From the NCBI GenBank assembly GCA_013306675.1, contig JABLUY010000138.1:1-64000 (forward strand): a stretch of DNA of 64,000 nucleotides, written 5' to 3'. This DNA comes from Thraustochytrium sp. TN22 (taxonomy: Eukaryota > Sar > Bigyra > Thraustochytrida > Thraustochytriidae). A model generated the notes under the pieces. The model made no database searches. It had not been told where the DNA came from and saw nothing but the letters and a program-made list of their open reading frames with translations. Below, in pieces: positions 47,462-58,636 of the stretch (the first letter of the stretch is position 1; the number at the start of each line of letters is the position of its first letter). The position numbers and the translations under genes were made by a program.

Positions 47462-48031
47462 TCGTCCGATGCGAGCTTTGATCGTAGTAACCTAACGTAG
47501 TTTGATCGTAGTCACTGGTGAAAAGAGCAAGCGAGCAAGCGAAGGCGCAATCAGGTTGCTGACGAATTTGAAGACACTGCTACATGCCCTTTGTGCAGTT
47601 GTGTGTGCAGGCAGGTTTGATCGCACGACTCGGCAAGGCGCAAGCAGACTGAGGTCAACGTGGAGAAGCTGCTGCTGCGCCTGCTTGCGCCTGGCCTGCT
47701 GTCTGTGTGAACGCTCTCGCTGCCGGCGCCGCTGGCCGCCTCGGTCTTGAAGGGCACTTGCACGGCGTGGAGCTGGCAGGGCAGGTGTTTTTGCTTCACA
47801 CGACACTGCAACCAAGTGGAGTCTGGCAGTGAGGCGATGAGGCGTCAAATAAAAATCAATCAAAATCAGAACGCGCACGCGCGCGCGAGGGGGGGGAGCG
47901 AAAGCCGCGCGACGCGGCGCGGCGCAGGGGCGCACTGCGCAGCGACGGGCGCGGCGCGGTGCGGCAGGGCGCGGCGACGGAGGAAGGAGCGTAGGGGAAC
48001 CGGGTGCGAAACGCCGCAACAGAGACATACC
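47462..48031. other. Intergenic region, no gene seen
   Basis: A 570-bp spacer between the last sulfatase and the LRR gene. A purine/AT-rich patch (about 47847-47868, AAATAAAAATCAATC) near its middle is unusual for this genome and could belong to the promoter of the LRR gene. No gene is supported. Confidence 0.5.
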
Positions 48032-49038
48032 ATGGGGGCGTGCTGCTCGAGCGGCGAGGTGGACGCGCTGGACTCTGCGCAGACGCGGCGCGGGGAGAGG
48101 GCCGCACAAAAGGCGACGCAAAAGGGCCAGACGAGCAAGGCCGTGCAGCGCGAGAAGATCGAGCGCGCCGGCAGGTCCGGCGTGCTGGGCCTGGCCGGCG
48201 CACGGCTGACGGAGATCCCCGCCAGCGTATTTGCGATCGAGAGGGTAAGTGGCGGCGGCGCTAGCTAGGGTGCAGCTGACAAGGACACCAGGACGGCGGC
48301 TGACGGCTCGCTCGCGCTCCCGTTCTCATCACAGCTGCGCACGCTGGACCTGGACAACAACAACATCGCCGTGGTGCCGGAGGACCTGGGCCGGCTCGTG
48401 CAGCTCAAGTCGCTCAACCTTTGCGGGAATCGCATCCAGACGCTGCCGCAGGCCCTGGGCGCCCTCGTCGCGCTGCAGACCGTAGGTTGGGGGGGCGAGC
48501 CTCCATGCACAATCGCACCGCCCTCAAGGGCAAGACTAACCTTGCAGCGCAGCTCAAGTTGGACGACAACGCCATTACCTCCGTGCCTGCGCTGCCGGCC
48601 AACATCAGGCAGTTGTCGCTGGCGAACAACCGGCTGACCGCGGTGCCGACGAGCCTTCGCGGCGTGAAGGCGCTCGTGGACCTAGACCTGAGCGGGAACA
48701 GCATCCAGGTGGTGCCTGCATGGCTCGCCGAGCTGCACAAGCTGATGACGGCAAACCTCTCGCAGAACCGCGTGAGCGCCGTGGAGGACGGCCTGGGCGC
48801 GAGCCCGAGCCTGCAGACGCTGCTGCTTGCGCACAACCAGCTCAAGTCCATCCCTGAGGCCGTCCTGGCATCGCCGGCGCTCGCCCGTCTCCGCCTCGAG
48901 GGCAACCACATCTCGCGCGCGCAGATGATGTCGGCGCCCGGCTGGGACGCCTTCGACGCCAAGCGCCAGGCCCTCGTCGGCAAGCAGATCGCCGGCGGCA
49001 TGACCGACACGGACCGCTCCATCTGCGGCCTCGACTGA
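48032..49038 (+). CDS. LRRC57: Leucine-rich repeat protein, LRRC57-like, three exons
   Basis: Exons: 48032-48244, 48335-48481 and 48553-49038, with introns of 90 and 71 nt, all in phase 0, giving 281 residues. The N-terminus MGACCSSGE fits N-myristoylation (Gly2) and palmitoylation (Cys4-5), so membrane attachment is likely. LRRC57 proteins also start MGNS. The segment RAGRSGVLGLAGARLTEIP is the equivalent of the human TGVFQL...LTEFP. Seven or so leucine-rich repeats (LRTLDLDNNNIAVVPEDL and so on) follow, of the LxxLxxLxLxxNxIxxLP type. The short C-terminal tail lacks repeats. Splicing of exon 2 to 48553 restores a perfect repeat across the junction (LVALQT + LKLDDN). The molecular function of LRRC57 is not established; it is presumed to be a scaffold at membranes. 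Confidence 0.85.
48245..48334 (+). other. Intron 1 of the LRRC57-like gene
   Basis: A 90-nt intron with donor GTAAGT after the codons for FAIER and acceptor CATCACAG before CTG CGC ACG. It contains an in-frame stop. Confidence 0.8.
48482..48552 (+). other. Intron 2 of the LRRC57-like gene
   Basis: A 71-nt intron with donor GTAGGT after the codons for VALQT. There are two nearby candidate acceptors (TTGCAG at 48542-48547 and CGCAG at 48548-48552). Only the second, 5 nt downstream, keeps the reading frame and completes a leucine-rich repeat; use of the first would shift the frame. Confidence 0.7.
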
Positions 49039-49489
49039 GACCCCCGGCCCGACCTCAAGGCGCGCCGTGCCTCGCGCCACTCTCCACTCTCCGCCTGCCT
49101 GACTGCCTCCTGCCTTCTCTGCCAGCCTGCACATTCTGTTCTCCGTTTCTCTTTTTCATTCTGCGCCTCACTGGCAGCGCCTCTCTGGCGCCGGCAGCTC
49201 CGGCTTGGTCGCCGGTTCTTCCAGCGGCCTTGGCCTTTGCCCCTCCGGGTCCTTCGGCAGCCGCCGCTCCTTCCCCCCGTCCTCCTCGCCGTCCTCCTCG
49301 CCGTCCTCCTCCACCTCCTCCTCCTCCTCCTTGCGGCCTTGGTGGAAGTTAGAAAGTTGCGCGCCGCCGCAGCAGCGGCGGCCGCAGCGCAGCGGTGGTG
49401 CGCGGCGGGCGGCGCCTCGCGCGGCGGCGGCGGCGGCGCGGCGGCGGAGCGCGCTCGGCTGGCCGCGTCAGCAGCCTTTGCCGGCGGGC

Positions 49490-49538
<49 letters not shown>

Positions 49539-50306
49539 CGCTCGGAGCGTGCTGCTTGCTTGCCTTCCGTGCCGTGCCATTTCGAAAATCGTTGGGCGAG
49601 GCGCGGATCGCGCGGAGGCGCGGCGCAAAGGGCGCGCAAGCAGGCGCCAGCCCTCAGGCCAGGGGGGCAAGCAGGGCCGGGGCGCGGCCGGTAGGAGTCG
49701 CTAGGCGCGGCTAGGCGCGGGCCCGGCAGCAGAGCCTTCGCCAGTCGCTCGTCGCGCCCGCGCGCGCCGGCCCGCCCGCCCGCGCGCGCCCGGCGACGGC
49801 CCCGGGCCCCGCGCCGCGCCGCCGCCGCCGCCCGCGCGCGCCCGCGCCGCAGGGCGGAGCCGCGCCGGGAGCGGCCGCAGAGCGCCGCGGCCGCAGCGGC
49901 GGCGCCGCGACACCCATCCATCCCTTCATCCATCCATCCATCCATCGCTCTCTCCGCCGCGCTCGCGCCGCTAGGCCTCGCGCGCGCGCGCGCGCGCCGG
50001 CCGAGCGGGCGCAGCCCGCAGCAGCCCCCCGCGCGAGCTGCCTCGCGCGCCTGGCCTGGCCTGGCCTGCTGCTCGCTGAGCGCGACCCGGCGTGAGGCGC
50101 TGGGCTACGCGCGACCGGCTCGTGGAGGTGGAGGTGGAGGCGACGCAGCACGGCGTGTGCGAGGTCGCCGCGCTCAGCTCGTGGGCGTCGTCATCCCGGG
50201 CTCCGTCTCCACCTTGCTATGCTGAGCAGGTGACGGCCATTGCACGCGAGTTCACGAGCAAGCACAGCCGGGGCCACAGGGAGCACCACCATCGGCACGC
50301 ACACTC

Positions 50307-50344
<38 letters not shown>

Positions 50345-50366
50345 GAGCAAGAAGAGTAGAGCCGAA
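49039..50366. other. Intergenic region, GC-rich with microsatellites
   Basis: This 1.3-kb region lies upstream of the WNK gene. It contains TCC/CTC repeats (about 49275-49330), a GCC run (49492-49539, about 16 units), CATC tandem (49914-49946), a GC alternation (49978-49997) and a CAG run (about 50308-50345) that ends just before the kinase start codon. The CAG run is probably in the 5' UTR. Frames here are compositional and not accepted. Confidence 0.5.
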
Positions 50367-53300
50367 ATGAGCGTGGACAAGACAGAAGCGCCCAGCGAGG
50401 CGTCGGCGCCGGCGCCGGCGCCGCCAGTGGTGCAGGACGTGCCGGCGCCGTCAATCCAGCGCATCGTGTCCTTTCACGAGGCGCCGCCTGCCGACCTCAA
50501 GGGACCAGATGGGAAGCCACCATCGCTAGGTACGCTGGCGGTTGCAGAGACCGCCGTCATGGCGGCCGCCACGGAGCACTTCACAACGGTGTCCTCGTCC
50601 TTTGACAGGTTACCAGGGACCGAGGAGGCGCAGAACGAGACCGAGGAGCCACCACCGGCGGGCGAGGCGGCCCCTTCGCTCGCGGCGGCCGCGGCGGCCG
50701 CGCCGCCCGCCGCCGCCAACGAGAGCGCGACCCACGCTGGCGCAGGCAGCCGGCGCTCGCCGGTGGATGGCGAGGGCGGTCTGGACGCGATGGACGACGG
50801 CGACGACGAGCAGGACATGAGCAAGGCCAACAAGCGCAAGTCCAAAATGGTGGAGAAATCGCCCTCGGGCCGCTACGTTCGCTTCAATGACCTCCTGGGC
50901 GAGGGCGCCTTCAAGAAGGTCTACCGCGCCTACGACACGACGCAGGGCGTCGAGGTGGCCTGGAACCAGGTCAAGGTCAGCCGCATGTCGCACCAGATGC
51001 GCCAGCGCGTGGTGTCGGAGATGAAAATCTTGCAGGAGCTCGACCACCCTAGCATCATCCACTTTTACAGCTCCTTCCTCAACAAGGACGCCGAGGCGGT
51101 GGTCTTCATCACGGAGATGATGGCGTCCGGCACGCTCAAGGAGTTCATCCAGAACCGACCCGTGCTCCTGCGCATCGTCAAGCGCTGGTGCCGCCACATC
51201 TTGCTGGCGCTCATCTACCTGCACCAGCACGACCCGCCCATCATCCACCGCGACCTCAAGTGCGACAATATCTTCATCAACGGGCCTTCGGGCGACATTC
51301 GCATCGGCGACCTGGGCCTGGCGTCTTGGCAGCGCCAGGGCGCCGCGAAGACTGTCCTGGGCACGCCCGAATACATGGCGCCCGAGATGTTTGAGGAGCT
51401 CTACGATGAGCAGGTCGATATCTACGCCTTTGGCATGTGCGTGCTGGAGATGATCACCAAGGAGACGCCCTTTATGGAGTGTCAGAGCGCGCCGCAGATC
51501 TACAAGAAGGTCATTGCCGGCATTCCGCCCGACTGCTTCGAGCGCGTCGTGGACGGACCCGCCAAGGACTTCATCTACCAGTGCATCAAGCTGCGCCCGA
51601 ACGGCGAGCGGCGCCCCAGTGCGCAGGAGCTGCGCAAGGACCCCTTCTTGTCCAAGCGCGACGACCCAGCCGACGACATCGACTGCCAGGAGCTGCTCAA
51701 GCCCAACACGAGGCCCACGCACGCCCGCTCCGAGTCCACCAACTCGCTCCTCAATGGCGAGGACCTTCCCATCCCGGCGCCGCCTACGCAGTCCTATACC
51801 AGGTCCGGCTCGCGCCGCGAGGCCGGCGCCTCGCAGGCCCAAGCGCAGCGCGCCTCCGAGGCGCCGCCCACGCCCCAGGACGCCTCGCCGCCCGCCTCGG
51901 CCAAGGCCTCGGTCGTGCCAGACGCCACCAACAATGGCTCTGCGCCGGCCAGCGCCAAGTCCTCGGGCGAACGCGAGCCGGCCGTCGGCGCCACCTCGCG
52001 CGGCGCCTCGGGCGCCGGCGCCGATCCGCCCACTCCGGCCACGGCGCAGCCCATCAGTATCAAAAGCGGCGGCGAGTACAACAACGCCAACGCGCGTCGC
52101 GAGCCGCAGTCCCCGCGCAGTGACCCCGAGGTCCACGAGTTTGTCATTGGCTCGCCGCGGCTCGACGCCATCGACTCGGCCTCGCTGCCGCCTCCGTCCA
52201 GCTCGCCCATCCCGCCTAGCTCCGCCTCGGTTGCCAGCCAGGACACCGCACCGCCATACACCGTCGAGCGCGGCGCGCCGCCCATGAAGGGCTGGTTTCG
52301 CGTCATGCTCGGCCGTGGCACGCCCGTTGAGGCCCGCTTCGGCGGCGAGTCCGACTGGTACTCGGGCAAAATCCAGGACTTCAACCAGGACGGCACGGTC
52401 TCTATCAAGTACCAGGACCACGACTTCGAACCAAGTGTCAGCCCCGACCTCATCCGTGTCACCTCCGAAGATGGCGGTGTCTTTCTGCTCTCGGAAGTGC
52501 TGCGTCAAAGCCGCAAGAGCCGCGAGAACGGGGCCACCACCCCGACGATGGATGGCGCAGTGCGAGGCCCGGACGGCGCGCCCAAAGAGATCATGATGGT
52601 GCCTGTCTCGCCACTCACACCGCAGGAAGCGCCGCACGACGATGGTCCGCCCACCTTTGCCGGCGCCTCTAGCACGGTGGCTCCCAGCGCAGCGCCGCCG
52701 GCGCCCATTCAGGGTCCGCCCAAGGATCGTGCCGCGACGACTGTGAAACCTGCCCCGCCCAAGCAGCCTCAGCAGCTCACGCCGACACCGACGCCAACGC
52801 CAACGCCTCCTCCTCCTCAGCAGCTGCAGCAACAGCAGCAACAGCAGCAACAGCAGCAGCAACAGCAGCAACAACAACATCGGCCCGCACCGCTCGAGGA
52901 AATGAGCAACGGGCTCCGGCGGCAATCGTCCAATGCCTCCATGGTGTCCACAGCTTCCTCCGTACAGCATCCGGGTGCGTACTGGCGGTTGCTGTGCACC
53001 GGCCCCGCTGAAGACCAGGACCCGCAGGAGCTCAACATCCGTTTCACGCTGCGCGATACCTTCAACAAGAAGAAACAGACCGCGCAGTTCTGCTTCAACC
53101 TCAGCAGTGACGAACCGGGCTCCGTCGCGACCGAACTCGTGCAAGAGATGAAGCTTGCGCCTAGTGAGCACGACGTCATTGCTCAGAAGTTCGCCAACTT
53201 CACGCACGAATACAAGCTGTACCGCGATGCTCAGTCGCAGCCCAACAGTCCTGATGAGCCCTTTCGTTCATCCGCGGAGCAGATTGGCTTCCCTGCCCCC

Positions 53301-54484
53301 CAGCCTCCGCCACCTTCGCACTCTCCGAGTCTTGGCCCGATAGGTTCTACGCAGCAGGCGCAGCAGCAACACATGCAGCAGCAGATGCAGCAGCAGATGC
53401 AACAACAAGCGCAACAACAGTACATGCAGCTGCAACAGCTGCAACAATTGCAACAATTGCAGCAACAGCAGCAAATGGTGCAGCAGCAGCAGCAGCAACA
53501 TCAACAACAACAACAACAACAACAACAACCTTTCGTGGCGCCCGGCATGCGCGAGATGTCACCACGGGAGGCCCAGGCGATGCGGCGCCTGTCGGACGCG
53601 TCCAACAACGTGCAGGATATGGCCACCTACGACCGCATTCTGAACGAGGAAATGAAGATCCTCGCGCAGTACAAGGAGGAATACCAGAAGAAGGTGGAGG
53701 AGCTGTTCAGACTCCGGGAGCTCGCGCAGCAGCGGCAGCAGACACTGGCCATGCAGCAAAGCGGCGGCGCAGAGGGGATCCACGCCAGCGAGACCGCCAT
53801 TGCGCCCATGGAGGGCACAGTCGCGGTGGATGTCTTCCCTCTCCCCCCCGCAAAGGAACTCATGCTTCACAGCGGGGAGCTGGCCAACGTCCTCCCGGAG
53901 CTCAATTTGGTCGCTGGGCTCAGCGAGACCTCGACGGAACCCGATCCGGATGACCAGTCCGAGGAGGCCAAGCAGATGCGCCGCGATCAAGCCGAGCTCA
54001 TCAAGCGGCAGAAGAAAGAGGAGATCCGTCTGCAAAAGGCACGTGAGGCCGAGGCCGCCGAGCGTAAGCTCTTCGACGTCGGCAATATCTCGCTCAGCGA
54101 GGATTCCGGCAAGGCCAAGACGCACACCTCGCTCAAGGAGCAGATGCGCCAGCAGAGTCTGGCCGCCTATCCGCGGCTCGCATCGGAGAACGGAATACCG
54201 TCCTTCATTGCCGTGCCCGGACCGGGCGCCGCCGTCCCGCCTCCTGCGGCCGCCATCAATCAAAGCATGGCTCATGGCATGGTCATTGCCGACATGCTCA
54301 GCCACTCCAACATTCCTGTTCTGGGCGGCACGGACGCGTCGCAGCAGATGCCCATCCCCGCGCCGTCGCCTGGCTTGCCGCTGCAGGGGCAGCCGCAGGC
54401 TCAGGTGACATCGCAGGCTCAGCCACAGACGCAGACTCAATCTCAGAACCAGCAGCAGCAGCTGTCCCAGCAGCCGCAGCAGCC

Positions 54485-54518
<34 letters not shown>

Positions 54519-54751
54519 CAGCAACAGCAGCAACAGCAGCAGCCGCCGCAGCAGCAGCAGCAACAACAACCACCTCCGCAGGGTCAGACTCCGCCGCCTT
54601 TGCAGCAGCAGTCGCACCAGCCGCCATTGTCCTCCACGCCAACATTGGGGGCACAAGCTGGCGGTGCTCAGGTGCAGCAGCAACAGCAGCCGCAACAGCA
54701 GCAACAGCAGCAACAGCAGGCCCACCAGCAGCAGCAGCAACAACAACAACA

Positions 54752-54796
<45 letters not shown>

Positions 54797-54875
54797 GGAT
54801 GGCGTGCAGCCGCCCCAACAACAGCGTGCGTCTACCTCGCACGGCGGAATGCTAACCAAGAACAAGAGCTTGTGA
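50367..54875 (+). CDS. WNK: WNK-type serine/threonine kinase with Tudor-like and OSR1-C-like domains and polyglutamine tail
   Basis: A 1502-residue kinase. The kinase domain (about residues 170-432) has the WNK hallmark: the usual VAIK lysine of strand 3 is replaced (VEVAWNQV) and a lysine sits in the glycine loop (LLGEGAFKKVY, Lys183), as in human WNK1. The catalytic loop HRDLKCDN (Asp296), a DLG in place of DFG (IGDLGLA) and TPEYMAPE are intact. Around residues 643-700, GTPVEARFGGESDWYSGKI with DGTVSIKYQDHDFEPSV looks like a Tudor-type fold. About 872-954 resembles the OSR1/CCT C-terminal domain of WNK proteins (IRFTLRDTFNKKKQTAQFCF). A coiled coil is at about 1093-1130. Long polyglutamine tracts (about 820-840, 995-1055, 1355-1480) use mixed CAG/CAA codons. 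WNKs sense chloride and osmotic stress in animals. Confidence 0.92.
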
Positions 54876-55092
54876 TCTATCGTGCTATCTCATTTGCCCT
54901 GTTCGCCCCCTTTCGGTCGACGGCCGAGTCATGCCTCGCCTCGGTGCGCAAACAGCCTCGGTGCGACGGCGAGTGGCGCGCGCGCGCCGGGGCGGACGCT
55001 TGGACGCGACCGCCGGCGCCGCTGGCGCCTTTACCGCTTCGCGCCGGCGCTGCGGAAGCCGCGCAGCGCAGTGCACTCTGCGCAGGGGCGGC
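54876..55092. other. Spacer after the WNK gene
   Basis: This 217-bp spacer precedes a short spliced gene on the same strand. It is GC-rich in its second half and holds no other gene. Confidence 0.5.
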
Positions 55093-55536
55093 ATGGATGG
55101 GACGGACGAGCTGCGCGTGGAGGTGAACGCGCAGCAGGATGCCCTGCGCGGGCTGGAGTCCCGGCGCGAGGCGCTCCGCGCGCCGCTGCGCACGCAGCAA
55201 GCGAGGACCGTGAGTTGTTGATCTCCCGGTTTTGTCCTCGCGGGCGGATCTGTTTGACTGACTGGCGTCGCGCAGGAGGACTTCGACGAGCACGCCGACA
55301 AGGTGCGTCGCGAGCTGGACCTGGAGCAGGCCGAGGTGCGGCTCGAGGAGCGGAGGCTGGCGGGCGACCTCGTGCAGCTGCGCGAGCGCGCGGACCGCGC
55401 GTCGGCACAGCCGATCGTTTCGGAGCGATCGGCGCGCGTGGGCAAGCGCTTCCTGGCCTTGGTGCTCATCTTGCGGTTGTTGGCGACCATGTGGCGCCGG
55501 CTGGCCGGCAAGCTACGTCTGGGGCGCTCGGGCTGA
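55093..55536 (+). CDS. Small tail-anchored coiled-coil protein, two exons
   Basis: Exons 55093-55209 and 55276-55536 are joined in phase 0 by removal of a 66-nt intron (GTGAGT...GCAG), giving 125 residues. The first exon starts MDGTDELRVEVNAQQDALRG and, with the second exon, makes a continuous charged helix of about 80 residues predicted to be a coiled coil (EQAEVRLEERRLAGDLVQLRE). Near the C-terminus a hydrophobic helix (FLALVLILRLLATMW) is followed by a basic tail, RRLAGKLRLGRSG, suggesting a tail-anchored membrane protein with a cytosolic N-terminal coil. The size and layout recall the CCDC167 class, but I cannot claim homology. The junction creates an uninterrupted helix, which supports the gene model. 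Its 3' end is convergent with the next gene, 94 bp apart. Confidence 0.6.
55210..55275 (+). other. Intron of the small tail-anchored protein gene
   Basis: This 66-nt intron begins GTGAGT and ends CGCGCAG. It contains an in-frame stop soon after the donor (after codons for VSC), so without splicing the protein would end at 42 residues. Confidence 0.7.
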
Positions 55537-55630
55537 CCAGAGCTGACCAGACTTCACGCTTCCATTCCTCTCACCATGTTCACTGCACTGCACTAACACT
55601 AAAAGATCGCTTGACTTGACTGATCCTCTG

Positions 55631-57817
55631 TCACTCGTCCGAGTCCGAGTCCGCGAGCTGATCCCAGGGGGTGGCAGCGGTCTGCAGCACGGTGGCGCCA
55701 GGCTGGGCCTGGCGCGCAGCGGCTCCGGTGGCGCCCTGTGAGGAGGCTGGGCGGCGCGGGCGCGAACTGCTCTCCTCGTCCGAGTCCCAGCCCGTGTGCG
55801 TGGCATTCTGCGCCTGTGCACGGACGCGCGTCGCGTGGGAGAGCAGGCGACGCTCCTCGCGCTTGCGGCGCGCCTCCGAGGTGGCGTTAGCGGAGCGCAT
55901 GCGCAGCTGCTGCACAGCCCATGCCTCCGGAGCCGGCCACCACTGCACGGCGGCCCAGGAGATGGCACCGAGCGAGTTCTCGCGCAGCGACTTGAGGTGC
56001 GCGAGCGTCTTGCGTGCCGTGGCACGGTCGGAGAAGTCGATAAGTAGGTTGTCGGTGTCGAGCGTACGCACATGGAAGGAGCTGCGGCGAAGCAGCGACT
56101 CGAGCGCGGCGGTAACTACGCTGCTGGAGACGCGGCCGCCGGCGCCATGCTCGTTCACGCCCCAGAGCGCGATGGAGCTCTCGCCCATTGGGCCCTGGCT
56201 GCGTTGCTGGCTTAGAGGCACGTAGTCGTCGTCGGACGGCGCGAGAAGGTCCCCGTACTGCAGAATGGCCTGGATGACCGACATCTCCGGCTCGGACGCA
56301 TGTGGCGTCTTGGTAAGCACGATGTGGCGGTTGGGCTCCGGATCCATGGACGTGGTGTGCAGACCAAAGTAGTCCTGCGCGAGCTTGTGGAAGAAGCGGC
56401 GCGCGTCGGTGCGCATGACAGGGAGCGACTTGGTGCGCACGGAGCTGGGCGCGCGCACAAAGGCGGTCATCTCGGTCTCCATGCGGCCCACGAGGTCCAT
56501 GCCGACACGGCGCGCAAGCGCCACGTAGGACTCCGTGTACGGGCAGAGGTAGTTGGGGTCGATGCCGAGGCTTGCAGCCGTAGCGGTGGGCGCGCGCTGC
56601 AGCGCCTGGGCCTCGCGTGCGCGCGGATCGACGCCCTGGCCCGCCAGCACGTGCTCGCGGGGCAGCGCGTTGCCAAAGACGGCGCGACTCCCGGCGGGGC
56701 GCTGCAGCGACTGCATGCCATCCGTAGGCGCAGGCGACGCGGTCCGCGACTGCAGCGCGAGGCGTGGACGCTGCGTGTCATCCTGGTGGCGCGTGCCGAG
56801 TTGCTGGTGCTGGTGCTGCAGCGGCTGGTGCTGGTGCTGGGCCTGCGGCGGCCGCGAGGCGCTCACGATGGATGCAAGCGAAGGACCAACGGGAGCGGCC
56901 GAGGCGTCCCAGGCACCGGGCTGCGGGTTGGGCCGTGGGCCGGCGCCCGCCGCATTCCACGAAGCGGGCGGGCCGCCCGAGGCCACGGAGTGACCCGCGG
57001 CCGCCGCTCCGGGCCACGACGGCAGCCGGGGCTGCGTGACGCGCGGCACGCCCGGCGTGGGCGCTGGCGCGGGTGCTCGCGGGCGCTGATAGTCTGTGGC
57101 GGCCGTGGCCGGGCCGGCGCGCGCGGGTAGCTGCGGAAACTCCTCGGTGTCGCCGATGGTGCTTGCCTCGGCAACCTGCCAGTCGTCGCCGTCGATGACG
57201 CGCAGGTTGCCCTCGCGGTGCACGACGGCGTCGGTGCGGCGCTCACCGCCGAAGCGCCGTGGCTGCTGCGCGTGCCCGCCGCCCCGGCGGTTGCGCGCGG
57301 ACGCGACCTCGGAGGCAACGTCGAGCTGGCCCGAGGCAGCCTCGTTGCGCGAGGAGAAGTTGAACATGGAGTTCATGAGCACCGTAGCATCGCGCCGCAG
57401 CGCCGCGGCACGCCGCTCCACAGCCTCGTCCTGGCCGCGGCCCTGGCCGCGATCCACGCGGATCGCCTTGCTCAGGTCAAACATCTCCGTGACGTTGGCC
57501 GGTGGCAGCCGATTCTCCGCCAGATAGGTGTCCAGGTCCACGCAAATTTGGCGCGTCAACGGTTGGCGCGTGTTTGGGTTCGATAGGTTGCCGGTCGACA
57601 CGATATAGTGCGCCAGCATCTTGCCATCAAAGTACTGCTTGACCTCCTTGGCCTCGCCACCTTCGGAGGCGCCTACGCGCACGCTGATGGCAAAGGGCGG
57701 GTACGGCAGCTCGCCAAGAGGTTCCATGGAGATGGGGTCGATGTCGGTCATGTCTTCCCACCACATGCGCGGCTTCTTGGCCTTGCGCTCGCGCTTGCGC
57801 TGAGGCTCCTGCTTGGC

Positions 57818-57849
<32 letters not shown>

Positions 57850-58636
57850 TAGGCACAGGTGTGGCCGTGGCTGCCGCCGGCTTGGGCGCAGGTTTGGGCG
57901 CGGGTTTGGGCGCCGGCTTCGGCTGAGGTGCGTCCGGATCTTCCTCTGCAGACGAAAGGCTGCCAACGGAAGTATCATCGTACAGAAAGAGCTTCTCCGC
58001 ATCCTTGCTGGATGCACCGGCGCAGACCTCGCGCAAGGGGTCCCGCTTCTCGGCGCTACGAAGTTTGTCGATGAGTGCGTGAGCCTCAGGGAGGATGCTC
58101 TGGTGGAGTACCTCGCTAGCCTCCTCGCGACGGTCATTGCCCTTGGCCAAGTAGAATTCCTTGCGGCGCTCTAGCAGCGCCGCGTAGCCCGCCTCGAGCT
58201 CTCCACGCGTCTCTGGGTCCGACACAAGCTCCATTTGTGCTTGCAGCGTCTGCAGGTGCCCGTTCATCTCGCCCTCGGGGCTCTCGTACCGCTGCTGCAC
58301 GTGCACACGCGCATTCCGCGCCGCGGACCGCGGCCTGGCGCCTCCCCGGCCCCTCCCGCGCCCTCGCCCGCGCCCGCCATCAGATCCTGCAACACTACCC
58401 CCGGCGCCACCGCCGCCGCCACCGCCTCGGCCCCGGCCTCGGCCTCCGCGTGCTCCCCGGCCGCGACCCGCGCCCCTTGCCGCCTTGCTTTGGCCCTGAT
58501 TCGAGTTATCCTCGTGCGTCTGCGTCTGCCGCTGCGTCTGCTGCTGCCGCTGCTGCCGCCTGCGCGAGCCGCCGCCGCCGCCGCCGCCGCCCGTCGCGCC
58601 CGTCGCGCCGGCCGCGCTGCCCTCGGCGGTCGCCAT
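55631..58636 (-). CDS. Protein with RING/U-box-like and R3H domains
   Basis: A 1001-residue protein. Low-complexity Gly/Arg-rich (RGG-like) sequence fills the N-terminal 100 residues, typical of RNA-binding proteins. Residues of about 295-370 (DPISMEPLGELPYPPFAI, then QYFDGKMLAHYIVST and NPNTRQPLTRQICVDLD) have the form of a U-box or RING-like modified zinc-less fold, resembling the DP.S.EPL...PYPPF...Y...LA.Y....G...P..R..L pattern. About 720-800 is an R3H-type nucleic-acid-binding region (RRFFHKLAQDYFGL followed by DPEPNRHIVLTKT), and about 830-900 looks like a third fold with similarity to RRM-type strands. A ubiquitin ligase that binds RNA or ssDNA is plausible but is inference. The ATG at 58636 is used, because the 223 upstream codons of the open frame are low-complexity. 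The long N-terminal open frame on this strand is not counted. Confidence 0.65.

Noticed and set aside
49349-49945. Poly-Arg/poly-Ala frames over the GCC run upstream of WNK
   Set aside because: They are translations of a GCC microsatellite in several frames, so they are not genes.
50610-53207. A long minus-strand frame antisense to the WNK kinase
   Set aside because: The plus strand has an intact kinase domain. The antisense product reads polyleucine where the gene encodes polyglutamine.
54430-54810. A microsatellite or non-coding CAG repeat at the end of the WNK gene
   Set aside because: The repeat is in frame inside an open gene, uses both CAG and CAA, and is interrupted by Pro and His codons. 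It is part of the protein and not a pure microsatellite.
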